Positions 53,035-62,691 of a DNA stretch of 64,000 nucleotides are shown in pieces. Made by a program: the position numbers and the translations under genes. This DNA comes from Serratia nevei. GTDB lineage: Bacteria > Pseudomonadota > Gammaproteobacteria > Enterobacterales > Enterobacteriaceae. The stretch covers positions 2,170,001 to 2,234,000 of the forward strand of contig NZ_CP149940.1 of assembly GCF_037948395.1 (NCBI RefSeq), given 5' to 3'. Numbering within the stretch: the stretch's first letter is position 1; each line of letters begins with the position of its first letter. Below the pieces are notes generated by a model. It made no database searches. It was not told the origin of the DNA and saw only the letters and a program-made list of their open reading frames with translations.

Positions 53035-54244
53035 CCCAAATCAATCGGCTATCCAGCCACTCAACGGCAAGAATAGTCAAAATGACCGCCGAGCCAAAGT
53101 AAAACGCGGCCGGTCCCATAGTAAAAGATAACAGCTGGTCGCGGTTTACCAGCGACATCATCAAGGCGATAACGAACAGATCCAGCATTGACCAGCGGCC
53201 GATCCAGGTGACCAGGCGCAGCAGACGAATGCGCGTCTTCAGGCTGTGCGAGGTTTTGAAGTGAATGCTGAACAGCAGCGTGATCAGCACGATCACCTTG
53301 GTAAAGGGCACCAGCACGCTGGCGATGAACACGATGGCGGCGATCGGCACGTTGCCGGAGGTGGCCAGCGAGACCACGCCGGAGAAGATGGTGTCTTCGA
53401 GCCGTGCGCCGTTGGCGTAAATGATCGAAATCGGCAGCAGGTTGGCCGGTATCAGCAGGATCATCGCTGCGATCAGCGCCGCCCAGGTTTTCTGCAGGCT
53501 GTAGGGCTGGCGGTGGCACATCGGCACGTGGCAGCGCGGGCAGCGGCCGCGCGCGTCGGGGTAGCCGGTATAGTGGCAGGACAGGCAAATATGCAGCGCC
53601 GCCGGTGGGCCTTCCGGCTGCTCCTGCGGGTAGTAACGCTCCCACAGCTGCTCCAGGTTGGCGTGGATCAGCGTCAGGATGCTGAGCAGGGTGAGCGACA
53701 GGTAGGCGATCAGCGCGCTGCCCGCCTGGATGTCGGCATAATCCTGCACCTTGATCGCCGCCACCGCCATGCCGATCAGATAGATGTCCAGCATCACCCA
53801 CTCTTTCAGCCGCTCCAACATCAGCAGCACCGGGCGCAGGTTCATGCCGAGCGCGTGGCCGAAGCGCAGGTAGAGCAGCGACAGCGCCAGCGTCAGTGGG
53901 GCGCCGAGGGTACAGAACGCCACCATGCTGGCGGTCAGCGGATCGCCCTGACGGCTCATCTGCCAGATGCCCTCCAGCAAACTGGCGTCGATGCGCGTGC
54001 CGAGCAGGCGGATGCTGATCAGCGGCTCGGTGAAGGCGAACGGCATCAGCAGCAGCATGGCGATCGCCATGGCGGTCAGGCGCGTCATCGACCAGTCGCG
54101 GCCGCTCACCACCTTGGCGTTGCAGCGCGGGCAATAGGCGGCCTGATTGCCGCTGAGCGGCGGCAGCACGAACAGCAGGTCGCACTCGCAGCAGCGCTGG
54201 TGGCGCGCTTTGGAAAGGGGGGCGGTGATCGCGTGTATTTTCAT
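52997..54244 (-). CDS. letA: lipid transport inner-membrane protein LetA (YebS)
   Basis: I start at 54244 ([20 protein letters not shown]) for 415 residues; the 43 codons upstream look non-coding. Two PqiA-type domains are present. Each has a zinc-ribbon-like CxxC pair ([12 protein letters not shown] with [20 protein letters not shown] with CPRCHVPMC) before four membrane helices. LetA loads lipids into the LetB tunnel. The 38-bp overlap with letB resembles the E. coli layout. It is divergent from msrC across a 255-bp control region. Confidence 0.94.
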   Translation of the reverse strand: MKIHAITAPLSKARHQRCCECDLLFVLPPLSGNQAAYCPRCNAKVVSGRDWSMTRLTAMAIAMLLLMPFAFTEPLISIRLLGTRIDASLLEGIWQMSRQGDPLTASMVAFCTLGAPLTLALSLLYLRFGHALGMNLRPVLLMLERLKEWVMLDIYLIGMAVAAIKVQDYADIQAGSALIAYLSLTLLSILTLIHANLEQLWERYYPQEQPEGPPAALHICLSCHYTGYPDARGRCPRCHVPMCHRQPYSLQKTWAALIAAMILLIPANLLPISIIYANGARLEDTIFSGVVSLATSGNVPIAAIVFIASVLVPFTKVIVLITLLFSIHFKTSHSLKTRIRLLRLVTWIGRWSMLDLFVIALMMSLVNRDQLLSFTMGPAAFYFGSAVILTILAVEWLDSRLIWDAHATGNADYTD

Positions 54245-54499
54245 CTTTGACAAGTAGCTGCCCTTGAGCCCGCCGGAACTGTCAGCGTAGCTGAAAAATA
54301 AACCGGCCGCGTCACCGGCGATCGGGCACCGGACGGTAAAACGAGGTAAACCGGGATTCTGAGCGGCAAACATACCCCGAGCGGCAGGGTTTTGTGAAGC
54401 AACAGATGATTAACCTTGTGGCTATACGCATTTAATGCTTATTTTATAGGGCCTAAGCTTTGGGCTTCTGGCCATCTTCACTGTTTCAATGGTTATCAC

Positions 54500-54997
54500 A
54501 TGACAAAAGAACAATTCTACGCGGAATTAAAACGTGACCTGAGCGCGTTGCTCGGCGGGGAGACCAACTTTATCGCGGCGCTGTCCAACGCCAGCGCGTT
54601 GATCAACGAGCGTCTGGATGACGTGAACTGGGTCGGTTTCTATCTGATGGATGGCGACCAGCTGGTGCTGGGGCCGTTCCAGGGCAAGATCGCCTGCGTG
54701 CGCATCCCGGTGGGCAAGGGCGTGTGCGGCACGGCGGTGGCGGAAAATCGCGTGCAGCGCGTCGGCGACGTGCATGCGTTCCCGGGCCATATCGCCTGCG
54801 ATGCGGCCAGCAATGCGGAAATCGTGCTGCCGTTGGCGGTTGGCGGCCGAGCGATCGGCGTTTTGGATATCGACAGCACGGTTTATCAACGCTTCGACGA
54901 ACAGGATGAAGCGGGCCTGAAAGCAGTGGTGGCGGGGCTTTGTGAGCAACTGGAACAGTGCGACAGTGCGAAATATGTGACTGTAGCGGCAAGTTGA
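54500..54997 (+). CDS. msrC: free methionine-(R)-sulfoxide reductase (GAF domain)
   Basis: The 165-residue GAF-domain protein has the three redox Cys positions of fRMsr: FQGKIACVRIPVGKGVCGTA (two Cys) and FPGHIACDAASNAEIVLPL. It reduces free methionine-R-sulfoxide in the cytoplasm. The start at 54500 (MTKEQFYAELKRDLSALL) fits family length; upstream frame is short. It precedes proQ and prc, the usual enterobacterial order. Confidence 0.94.
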   Translation: MTKEQFYAELKRDLSALLGGETNFIAALSNASALINERLDDVNWVGFYLMDGDQLVLGPFQGKIACVRIPVGKGVCGTAVAENRVQRVGDVHAFPGHIACDAASNAEIVLPLAVGGRAIGVLDIDSTVYQRFDEQDEAGLKAVVAGLCEQLEQCDSAKYVTVAAS

Positions 54998-55093
54998 TCG
55001 ACGGTTAACGTGGCAATTACCGATGGCGTCATTATAATGACGCCTGTTCATGCCTGTGGCTTGTTGGCAATACCGTTGTAATCAGGAAATTTC

Positions 55094-55804
55094 ATGGAAA
55101 ATCAACCTAAGTTGAACTCTAGTAAAGAAGTCATTGCTTTTCTTGCCGAGCGTTTTCCGCTCTGCTTTAGCGCCGAAGGCGAAGCTCGTCCGCTGAAAAT
55201 CGGTATTTTTCAGGATTTGGTAGAGCGCGTGCAGGGGGAAGAGAATCTCAGCAAAACGCAATTGCGTTCTGCCCTGCGCCTGTACACCTCAAGCTGGCGT
55301 TACCTGTACGGCGTCAAAGTTGGCGCGCAGCGCGTCGACCTGGACGGCAATCCGTGCGGTGAACTGGAACAGCAGCATGTCGATCATGCTCGCCAGCAGC
55401 TTGAAGAAGCCAAAGCGCGCGTTCAGGCACAGCGTGCCGAACAAAACGCCAAAAAACGTGAAGCCGCCGGTGAATCTGCCGATGCCGCGCCACGCCGTCC
55501 GCGCCCAGCCGGTAAAAAGCCTGCTGCACGTCGCGAAGGCGGAGCCGCGCCGGAAAACCGCAAGCCGCGCCCACAAACTCGCCCACAGCCAGCTCGTCAA
55601 CCTCGTGCAGCAAAAGAGGAAAACCAGCCGCGTTATGCGCCAGTCACGGATATCTCTAAACTGCAAATTGGCCAGGAAATCAAAGTCAGAGCAGGCAAGA
55701 GCGCGATGGATGCTACCGTACTCGAAATCGCTAAAGATGGCGTACGTGTGCAGCTCTCTTCCGGTCTGGCGATGATTGTGCGCGCAGAACACTTGCAGTT
55801 CTGA
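55094..55804 (+). CDS. proQ: RNA chaperone ProQ
   Basis: The 236-residue protein has the N-terminal ProQ/FinO RNA-binding domain ([20 protein letters not shown], then [20 protein letters not shown]), a long charged Lys/Arg/Ala/Pro-rich linker (about residues 115-180) and a C-terminal Tudor-like domain ([20 protein letters not shown]). It binds structured small RNAs and 3' ends as a global post-transcriptional regulator. It overlaps nothing but is followed closely by prc at 19 bp. Confidence 0.96.
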   Translation: MENQPKLNSSKEVIAFLAERFPLCFSAEGEARPLKIGIFQDLVERVQGEENLSKTQLRSALRLYTSSWRYLYGVKVGAQRVDLDGNPCGELEQQHVDHARQQLEEAKARVQAQRAEQNAKKREAAGESADAAPRRPRPAGKKPAARREGGAAPENRKPRPQTRPQPARQPRAAKEENQPRYAPVTDISKLQIGQEIKVRAGKSAMDATVLEIAKDGVRVQLSSGLAMIVRAEHLQF

Positions 55805-55823
55805 TACGGAGGCCAACCAAGGC

Positions 55824-57872
55824 ATGAACAAATTCGTCAGATTAACAGCGATTGCAGGGCTGCTGTGGGCGGGTGTCAGTTACGGCGCGGAAACAGCCAA
55901 CATCCGCATCGGCCAACTGCCCCAACTGCAACAGGAACCCCAGCACGCTACGGTGAGTGAGCGCGTGACCTCGCGCTTCACTCGCTCTCATTACCGCCAG
56001 TTCGCCCTCGACGCGGAGTTTTCAGGCAAGATCTTCGATCGCTACCTGAACATGCTGGACTACAACCATAACGTGTTGCTGGCCTCCGACGTGGCGCAGT
56101 TCGCCGGCAAACGCAATCAGGTTGGCGAAGAGCTAAAAACCGGCAAGCTGGATACCTTCTACGCGCTGTTCAATCTGGCGCAGAAACGCCGTTTCGAGCG
56201 TTACACCTATGCGTTGTCGCTGCTGGACAAGCCGATGAACTTCACCGGCAACGGCACTATCGATCTCGACCGCAGCAAAGCGCCGTGGCCGAAAGACAAG
56301 GCCGAGCTGGATAGCCTGTGGGATGCGAAAGTCACCTATGACGAGCTGAACCTCAAGCTGACCGGCAAGACCGACAAAGAAATCCGCGACACGCTGACCA
56401 AGCGTTATCAGTTCGCCATCAAGCGCCTGACGCAAAGCAACAGCGAAGACGTCTTCCAGCTGGCGATGAATGCCTTTGCGCATGAAATCGACCCGCACAC
56501 CAACTATCTGTCTCCGCGCAACACCGAGCAGTTCAACACCGAGATGAGCCTGTCGCTGGAAGGCATCGGTGCGGTGCTGCAGATGGATGACGACTACACC
56601 CTGATCAACTCGATGGTGCCGGGCGGCCCGGCGGCGAAGAGCAAGGCGATCACCGTGGGCGATCGCATCGTCGGCGTCGGCCAGGCCGGCAAACCGATGG
56701 TGGACGTGATCGGCTGGCGCCTGGACGACGTGGTGTCATTGATCAAAGGGCCGAAAGGCAGCAAGGTGCGCCTGGAGATCCTGCCGGCCGGCAAGGGCAC
56801 CAAAACCCGCGTGGTCACCCTGACCCGCGAGCGCATCCGCCTGGAAGACCGCGCGGTGAAAATGACCATCAAGACCGTCGGCAAAGAGAAGGTGGCGGTG
56901 TTCGACATCCCAGGCTTCTACGTCGGTCTGACCGATGACGTGAAAGTGCAGCTGCAGAAGATGGCCAAGCAGAACGTCAAGAGCGTGATCATCGATCTGC
57001 GCACCAACGGCGGCGGCGCGCTGACCGAAGCGGTGTCGCTGTCCGGCCTGTTCATTCCGAGCGGCCCGGTGGTGCAGGTGCGCGACAACAACGGCAAAGT
57101 GCGTGAAGACGCCGACACCGACGGCGTGACCTACTACAAAGGCCCGCTGGTGGTGCTGGTCGATCGCTTCAGCGCCTCCGCCTCCGAGATCTTCGCGGCG
57201 GCGATGCAGGATTACGGCCGCGCGCTGATCGTCGGCGAACCGACCTTCGGTAAAGGTACCGTGCAGCAGTACCGTTCGCTGAACCGCATCTACGATCAGA
57301 TGCTGCGCCCTGAGTGGCCGGCGCTGGGGTCGGTGCAGTACACCATTCAGAAGTTCTACCGCGTCAACGGCGGCAGCACCCAGCGCAAAGGGGTGACCCC
57401 GGACATTCTGATGCCAACCGGCGTCGATCCGGCGGAAACCGGTGAAGCGTTTGAAGACAACGCCATGCCGTGGGACAGCATCAATGCGGCGACCTACAGC
57501 AAGACCGGCGATATGGCGCCGTTCGAGCCGGAGCTGCTGAAAGATCATCAGCAGCGCATCGCGCAGAATCCGGAGTTCCAGTACATCGCGCAGGATATCG
57601 CGCATTACAAGGCGCTGAAGGATAAACGCAACATCGTGTCCCTCAATCTGGCCGTGCGCGAGAAAGAGAACCACGATGACGATGCGACCCGTCTGAAACG
57701 TATCAACGAGCGCCTGGAACGTGCGGGCAAGAAGCCGCTGAAATCGCTCGACGATCTGCCGAAGGATTACCAGGAACCGGATCCGTACCTGGATGAAACC
57801 GTGCATATCGCGCTGGACCTGGCTCATTTGGAAAAGGATCAGCCCGCTCAGCAGCCAACGCCGGCCAAATAA
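55824..57872 (+). CDS. prc: tail-specific periplasmic protease Prc (Tsp)
   Basis: The start at 55824 (MNKFVRLTAIAGLLWAGVSY, signal peptide ending YGAET) gives 682 residues, as in E. coli. A PDZ domain (PGGPAAKSKAITVGDRIVGV) precedes the S41 protease core with catalytic Ser in FSASASEIFAAAMQDYG and Lys in GEPTFGKGTVQQYR. It degrades proteins from the C-terminus in the periplasm, including the peptidoglycan hydrolase MepS together with NlpI, and processes penicillin-binding protein 3. It is followed by a strong terminator. Confidence 0.96.
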   Translation: MNKFVRLTAIAGLLWAGVSYGAETANIRIGQLPQLQQEPQHATVSERVTSRFTRSHYRQFALDAEFSGKIFDRYLNMLDYNHNVLLASDVAQFAGKRNQVGEELKTGKLDTFYALFNLAQKRRFERYTYALSLLDKPMNFTGNGTIDLDRSKAPWPKDKAELDSLWDAKVTYDELNLKLTGKTDKEIRDTLTKRYQFAIKRLTQSNSEDVFQLAMNAFAHEIDPHTNYLSPRNTEQFNTEMSLSLEGIGAVLQMDDDYTLINSMVPGGPAAKSKAITVGDRIVGVGQAGKPMVDVIGWRLDDVVSLIKGPKGSKVRLEILPAGKGTKTRVVTLTRERIRLEDRAVKMTIKTVGKEKVAVFDIPGFYVGLTDDVKVQLQKMAKQNVKSVIIDLRTNGGGALTEAVSLSGLFIPSGPVVQVRDNNGKVREDADTDGVTYYKGPLVVLVDRFSASASEIFAAAMQDYGRALIVGEPTFGKGTVQQYRSLNRIYDQMLRPEWPALGSVQYTIQKFYRVNGGSTQRKGVTPDILMPTGVDPAETGEAFEDNAMPWDSINAATYSKTGDMAPFEPELLKDHQQRIAQNPEFQYIAQDIAHYKALKDKRNIVSLNLAVREKENHDDDATRLKRINERLERAGKKPLKSLDDLPKDYQEPDPYLDETVHIALDLAHLEKDQPAQQPTPAK

Positions 57873-57891
57873 GGCCGCGTCAGGCAGGATG

Positions 57892-57919
57892 AAAAACGCA
57901 CCCTCGGGTGCGTTTTTTT
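57892..57919. terminator. bidirectional terminator between prc and the metallophore operon
   Basis: ACGCACC, loop CTCG and GGTGCGT with five A residues before and seven T residues after. It can end both prc and the convergent EamA-led operon end. Confidence 0.93.
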
Positions 57920-57939
57920 ATGGCCGCGTTACGTGCTGC

Positions 57940-58785
57940 TCAGACGGCTTTCTTGCGGTGGCGCAGCCCGAGCCGGATGCAGGAAACCACCACCAGCAGG
58001 CAGCCGATCAGCGACAGCAACAGCGGGACTTCGTGCCAGAACAGCCAGCCCCAGGCAATATTGAAAACGATGCCGATATAGCGCACCACCGAGACCACGA
58101 TCAGGTTATCGGAGGAAAAGGCCTGGGTTAAGACGACCTGTCCCAACAGCGATACCAGGGCGATGGCGAGCAGGATGGCAAACTGGTAGAGGTTGGGCCA
58201 GACGAAGGCGTTCCACATCAGCGGCAGCGAGATCAGCGTCGCGATAAACAGGAAATAGAACACGATCTCGTAGTTGTGGTGGCGCTTGCTGAGCTTGTTG
58301 ACCGACAGATAGGCGATGGCGGCGAACACCGCGCTCATCACGCCGACCAGCGACGCCAGGGTATACGTTGAGAAATGCCACGGCCGCACCAGCAGTACGG
58401 CGCCGATGATGACCAGCGCCAGCCAAAATGCGGTGTTGGCGCTGATCCGTTCACGCAGCACCAGCAAGGAAAGCAGAATGGAGAAAAACGGCGACAGGTA
58501 GGCCAGCATGCTGGCGTCGGCCAGCGTGAGGTGGGCGATGCTGTAAAAATAACAGATGAGATACAGCCCACCCATAGTGCCTCGTAATACCAGCAGCGGC
58601 CGGTCCTCGCGGCTGAAGGCGACGCCGTGGCGATACATCAGCAGCAGAACCAGCAGGCAGCCGATGCTGCTGCGAAAGAACACGATTTCCCCGGTGGGGA
58701 TGTCGTCGGCGATGGTTTTGACCAGCGCATTCATGACGCTGAAAATCAGCGAGGCGAAAATGGCCAGCAGCGCACCCTGATTCAT
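57940..58785 (-). CDS. EamA-family exporter, probable opine metallophore exporter (CntI-like)
   Basis: The 281-residue protein has ten hydrophobic helices of the DMT/EamA type (LLAIFASLIFSVMNALVKTI and FFRSSIGCLLVLLLMY; later LLGQVVLTQAFSSDNLIVVS). I start at 58785 (MNQGALLAIF), whose ATG overlaps the stop of the opine dehydrogenase gene by 4 bp (ATGA); the frame upstream is inside that gene. Opine metallophore loci in Staphylococcus and Pseudomonas carry EamA/DMT exporters (CntE differs, CntI is EamA) that pump the finished molecule out. This is the last gene of the six. Confidence 0.82.
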   Translation of the reverse strand: MNQGALLAIFASLIFSVMNALVKTIADDIPTGEIVFFRSSIGCLLVLLLMYRHGVAFSREDRPLLVLRGTMGGLYLICYFYSIAHLTLADASMLAYLSPFFSILLSLLVLRERISANTAFWLALVIIGAVLLVRPWHFSTYTLASLVGVMSAVFAAIAYLSVNKLSKRHHNYEIVFYFLFIATLISLPLMWNAFVWPNLYQFAILLAIALVSLLGQVVLTQAFSSDNLIVVSVVRYIGIVFNIAWGWLFWHEVPLLLSLIGCLLVVVSCIRLGLRHRKKAV

Positions 58786-60089
58786 GCTTGCCCCCGCCAC
58801 TGACGGTAGGTGATGGCCGCCTGTTCGTCGCAGGTATCGTCCAGCAGCGAATGATGGCAATGCTCGGCGCCGATCCGGGTGACGAAGCTCTGCAGTGCCT
58901 GCTGAAAGCGCGCCAACAGGCGCCGGGCGGTGGGCATCTCGACGCCAAGCCGCTCCGCCAGCAAGACCAGCGTGCGGAGTTTTCGCACGTCTTCCAGCGG
59001 CACGCGCGGCAGGCACCACAGACCTTGAGCATCCTGAAAGACGCGGGCGACCCTGACGGCGGAAAAATCATAATAGCGACCCTGCGCGTCCGGTTCGGAA
59101 TAGGGATCGACCAGCAGCGCGGTATAGCGCGTAAACAGCGCATAGCGTTGTTCCGCCGGCGCGAGCTGCGGGAAATGGTCAATCCAGCGGCGGCTCACCA
59201 TGCGGGAGGGAACCGGGTAGCTGTCGTCGTTCAAAAAGCGCAGCAGGTTGATGGCTTCGACGCCGAGATGGTTGAGCAGCCTTTTGTAATCCTCCGACAG
59301 TTCGAGCATGTCGGCGATAACCTCGGGACAGAGGGGCCCTTCGGGGTAGGTTTTATACAGGTATTGCACCGGCGCCTGCGGCTGGAATATCGCCTGCAGC
59401 GTGGTGTCGGCCAGCGCCAGCGGCGGATGAACATAGTTGGTGATGCTGAAGCGCTCGGCGGCCAGCAGGCTGGCGCAGCGCCGGGCGTCGATAGCGTGAC
59501 GCGCCAGCACCGAGCCGATCCAGTCGAGTTCGGCGGAGTCTGGCGCCGGGCTCTGGGCCGCGAGATAGATTCGCTGTTTGAAGGCCTTGGTATAGGCGCG
59601 GTAGGGCTGCGCCGCATCCTGATATTTGGTGTCGGCGTAATAACTGGACAGACTGATGATCCCGACGTGGGATTGGCCGGCCGCCTGCAGCAGGTTTTGC
59701 ACCATCAGGCCGGAGCCGATGGACGGGGAAAGCAGGATCAACGAACGCAGGTGGGGTAAGGTGGCCCACGGCACCTGCCGCAGCACCTCGTAATAGCGAT
59801 CGGCGGGCACCGCGAGGATCAGCCGCTGCCAGTCGCCGCCGATGAGCGACAGATCGTCGCAATAGCTGTCTACTGCCACCTGCGCATCGCGCTGGGTCTG
59901 CCGCGCCTTGCCGACGCCTTCCAGATTCAGACTGGGCGTGTGCGCCAGATGCGCCTTCAGGCGTTGTCCTTTCTCGCTGGGGCGATTGTACAGGCCGATG
60001 CGCGTGTCGGCCGCGGCCTGGATATCCGCAGCCAATTGGATCGCCGCCGGACCGGCGCCGAGGATCAGGGTAGGAAATGCGTTATTCAT
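58782..60089 (-). CDS. cntM: opine dehydrogenase (CntM family), metallophore synthesis
   Basis: The 435-residue enzyme begins MNNAFPTLILGAGPAAIQLA, a Rossmann GxGxxA motif for NADPH. Blocks shared with the staphylopine dehydrogenase CntM include SPSIGSGLMVQNLLQA, YVHPPLALADTTLQAIF, YKTYPEGPLCPEVI, ALLVDPYSEPDAQGRYYDFS and LPRVPLEDV. The family joins the aminobutyryl-amino acid product of CntL to pyruvate or 2-oxoglutarate by reductive amination. Which keto acid is used cannot be told by eye. Overlaps with both neighbours (8 bp upstream, 4 bp downstream) show a coupled operon. Confidence 0.88.
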   Translation of the reverse strand: MNNAFPTLILGAGPAAIQLAADIQAAADTRIGLYNRPSEKGQRLKAHLAHTPSLNLEGVGKARQTQRDAQVAVDSYCDDLSLIGGDWQRLILAVPADRYYEVLRQVPWATLPHLRSLILLSPSIGSGLMVQNLLQAAGQSHVGIISLSSYYADTKYQDAAQPYRAYTKAFKQRIYLAAQSPAPDSAELDWIGSVLARHAIDARRCASLLAAERFSITNYVHPPLALADTTLQAIFQPQAPVQYLYKTYPEGPLCPEVIADMLELSEDYKRLLNHLGVEAINLLRFLNDDSYPVPSRMVSRRWIDHFPQLAPAEQRYALFTRYTALLVDPYSEPDAQGRYYDFSAVRVARVFQDAQGLWCLPRVPLEDVRKLRTLVLLAERLGVEMPTARRLLARFQQALQSFVTRIGAEHCHHSLLDDTCDEQAAITYRQWRGQA

Positions 60090-60879
60090 GGCGATGAGAC
60101 TCCAAAATCAAGAGATCGTACAGCGGGGTGGCAACCGGTTTACCGCTGACGCGCCAGGGTGAACGGGCAGCCAGATGGTGATAAGGGCAGTTGAAGATCG
60201 ACTTAAGGCCGTTACCGTAGCGCAGCAGCAGTTTGCCGCGCTGGGGCAGTAAAGGCCGCAGCTGTGTCAGCAAGGTCTGCTTGTCCGCCACCAGAGAGGC
60301 GATGATGATGTGATCGATGTCGCGGTCGGTCAGGCCGTTCAATTTATCGATGCAGGGGATTTGCCGTGACAGCCCCAGATGGCGCGTGAGGCGGCGGGCA
60401 AAACGCTGGGCCGCCGGGTCGCAATCGTAGCAAATGACGGTGGCGGAGAGCCTGGCGACCAGCGCCAGCGCGGTGGTGGGCAAGGCGCCGCTGCCCACCA
60501 GCAACACCCGTTCACCGGGTTTGATGTCGGCGGCGGCGATCTCCAACTGCAGGGCGCTATCGAAACTGTTCAGGTAGGCGTTGGTCTGCGCCGGCTCCCG
60601 GCAGAGCGTGGCGACGCGATGCTTCTCGTAATCGCACAAGGCGGCATTGGCCACCGCTCGCAGCTGGGTGATTTGCGCTGTTATCGAGCGATCGTTTTCC
60701 AGCTTGCGGCGATAGGCCTGCAGCTGCGGCAGATCGTTAAAGGCCTGCAGGCGGCTGAAGCGCCGTTCCAGCAGGGAAAAATGGCGCCGATCTTGCCGGG
60801 CGGAACGGTGAAGCTGGTGGATTTCCTGTTGCAAGCCGGCGAGTTGCGCCAGCATGTCCGCCTTGGTCAGAGTGTACAT
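60082..60879 (-). CDS. cntL: nicotianamine synthase-like enzyme (CntL family)
   Basis: The 265-residue protein from ATG 60879 (MYTLTKADMLAQLAGLQQEI) has the NAS-like SAM-binding motif ERVLLVGSGALPTTALALVA and YDCDPAAQRFARRLTRHLG after an N-terminal helical region. CntL-type enzymes transfer an aminobutyrate group from S-adenosylmethionine to histidine. The ATG lies 13 bp inside the end of the ATPase gene and its stop 8 bp inside cntM, so it is tightly coupled. Plant-type nicotianamine synthases are longer, and the neighbouring opine dehydrogenase favours CntL. Confidence 0.85.
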   Translation of the reverse strand: MYTLTKADMLAQLAGLQQEIHQLHRSARQDRRHFSLLERRFSRLQAFNDLPQLQAYRRKLENDRSITAQITQLRAVANAALCDYEKHRVATLCREPAQTNAYLNSFDSALQLEIAAADIKPGERVLLVGSGALPTTALALVARLSATVICYDCDPAAQRFARRLTRHLGLSRQIPCIDKLNGLTDRDIDHIIIASLVADKQTLLTQLRPLLPQRGKLLLRYGNGLKSIFNCPYHHLAARSPWRVSGKPVATPLYDLLILESHRHE

Positions 60880-61652
60880 GGGGTTTCTCCGTGTGCGTGT
60901 AACAGCTGTGTCGGCAGCAGAAAGGGGTAGCCTTGGGGGCTGATGCCGCTTTCGATACCGACGCCAAATACGCGGGACATCATCGGGTGCCCCATCATCT
61001 GATGGGTGTCGCCGTGGCAAATGACGCGTCCGTGCTCGAGCAAGGTGAGAGAATGGCAGTAGCGCAGCGCCAGCCCCAGATCGTGGATCACCAGCAGCGT
61101 GATGCAGCGATGACGCCGGCTGTAGTCGGCGATCTGATTGAGTACGCGCAGCTGATGGTGGATGTCCAGCGCGCTGGTGGGCTCGTCGAGTAAAATGAGC
61201 TGCGGCTGAGAGACGAAGGCCTGCGCCAACATCACCAACTGCCGCTGCCCGCCGCTGAGGCGGTTGAAAGGGCGATCGGCAAGTGCGGAAATGCCGCATT
61301 CCGCCAGCGCCTGTTCGACCGCGTCGGCCTGTGCGGCGCTGACGCGCCACCCCAACTGCCGTACCTTGCCCAGCAGCACCATGTCAAACGCGGTCAACGC
61401 CGACTCGCTGCGATTGAGTTGCGGCACATAGGCGATGCGGCTGGTTTTCGGATCGAGCGGGCGCTCGCGGTAGGCGATAGCGCCGCTGTGCGGCAGCATG
61501 CGATTGATCGCTTTGAGCAGCGTCGATTTGCCGGCGCCGTTGGGCCCGATGATGCCGCCGAGTTTTGCCTCCGGCCAGGCCAATGAAATGTCGGCTAACA
61601 GCTGACGTCGATGCAGCGTGACGCCGACGCCGGTGAGGGTCAGTTGAGTCAT
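60867..61652 (-). CDS. ABC transporter ATP-binding protein (FecE/siderophore type)
   Basis: The 261-residue ATPase has Walker A GPNGAGKSTLLKAI, signature FNRLSGGQRQLVMLAQAF, Walker B PQLILLDEPTSALD and the switch His in LLVIHDLGLALRYC. It is closest in type to FecE/BtuD/FhuC, the ATPases of siderophore, heme and cobalamin importers. It overlaps the permease gene by 4 bp and the cntL gene by 13 bp. Inferred role: energising re-uptake of the loaded metallophore across the inner membrane. Confidence 0.92.
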   Translation of the reverse strand: MTQLTLTGVGVTLHRRQLLADISLAWPEAKLGGIIGPNGAGKSTLLKAINRMLPHSGAIAYRERPLDPKTSRIAYVPQLNRSESALTAFDMVLLGKVRQLGWRVSAAQADAVEQALAECGISALADRPFNRLSGGQRQLVMLAQAFVSQPQLILLDEPTSALDIHHQLRVLNQIADYSRRHRCITLLVIHDLGLALRYCHSLTLLEHGRVICHGDTHQMMGHPMMSRVFGVGIESGISPQGYPFLLPTQLLHAHGETPCTL

Positions 61653-62689
61653 GGGCGTTTAACCTGTCGGGTGACGAAGTAGAACAGCACCGGCACGCCG
61701 ATTAAGGCGATAACGATGCCGATGGGCACTACGCCGTTCGGCAGCACCAGTTTGGCGACGATCGACGCGCACAGCAGCAGCAGGCTGCCGCAAAGGGCGG
61801 AAATGCAGATCAGATAGCGTTGATCCTCGCCCACCAGAAAACGGGCGAAATGCGGGGCGATCAGCCCGACGAACCCGATGGTGCCGACAAACGAGACTGA
61901 GGCGGCCGTCAGTAAGGTCGCCAGCAGAAAGGCCAGCTTGCGCAGCGCGCTGACGTTGATGCCCAGCCCCTGGGCCTGTTCTTCGCCGGCGGACAGTGCG
62001 GTCAGGCGCCAGGCCAGCCGCAGGCTGACGACCAGCGCGCAGAACAGGACGCCGCCGGTGATCGCCACGCCGTGCATATTGGCTTTGAGCAGGCTGCCGA
62101 ACAGCCAGAAGACGATTTGCTGCATGGCTTCGGGCGAGGCCAGAAACAGCAGCAGGGATTGCAGCGACTGAAAGAAGAACAGCACCACGATGCCGCTCAG
62201 CACCAAAATTTGCGGCGTCATGCCGCGGCGCTGTCCCAGCAGATAGATAGGCACGCAGGCCAACAGCGCCATCAGCGAAGCCAGCAGGGGCGTGCCCAGC
62301 GCCAGCGCGCCACCCAGGCTGAATCCGGTGATGATCGACAGCGCCGCGCCAAATCCCGCCGCGGCCGAGATCCCCAGCGTATACGGGCTGGCGAGGGGGT
62401 TGGCCAGCACGGTCTGCATCAACAGACCGGCCAGCGCCAGGCTGGCGCCGACGACCAACGCGGTGAGCGTCATCGGCAAGCGAATCGACCAGAAAACCAC
62501 CTGATGCAGCTCGTTGCCTGGCGCGGAGCCGGGCCAGAGCATGGGCAGGATATCCGAGAGGCTAAGGTGCGCGGCGCCGACGGTCAGATCGACGACGGCG
62601 GCCGCCAGCAGCGCGCCGAGCAGCGCCAGCGTCAATAGCCCGCAGCGCAGCCTGCGCCGTTGTAAAAACGCACGTCCTGTGTAGGCCAC
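61649..62689 (-). CDS. ABC transporter permease, FecCD family
   Basis: The 346-residue protein has about ten hydrophobic helices and FecCD motifs: VFWSIRLPMTLTALVVGASL, AGLLMQTVLANPLASPYTLG and GTIGFVGLIAPHFARFLVGE. It is a siderophore/B12-type importer permease, acting as a homodimer. Finding this rather than a NikB/DppB-type permease sets this locus apart from the Cnt importer of Staphylococcus. It starts 2 bp after the binding-protein stop. Confidence 0.92.
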   Translation of the reverse strand: MAYTGRAFLQRRRLRCGLLTLALLGALLAAAVVDLTVGAAHLSLSDILPMLWPGSAPGNELHQVVFWSIRLPMTLTALVVGASLALAGLLMQTVLANPLASPYTLGISAAAGFGAALSIITGFSLGGALALGTPLLASLMALLACVPIYLLGQRRGMTPQILVLSGIVVLFFFQSLQSLLLFLASPEAMQQIVFWLFGSLLKANMHGVAITGGVLFCALVVSLRLAWRLTALSAGEEQAQGLGINVSALRKLAFLLATLLTAASVSFVGTIGFVGLIAPHFARFLVGEDQRYLICISALCGSLLLLCASIVAKLVLPNGVVPIGIVIALIGVPVLFYFVTRQVKRP

Positions 62690-62691
62690 GG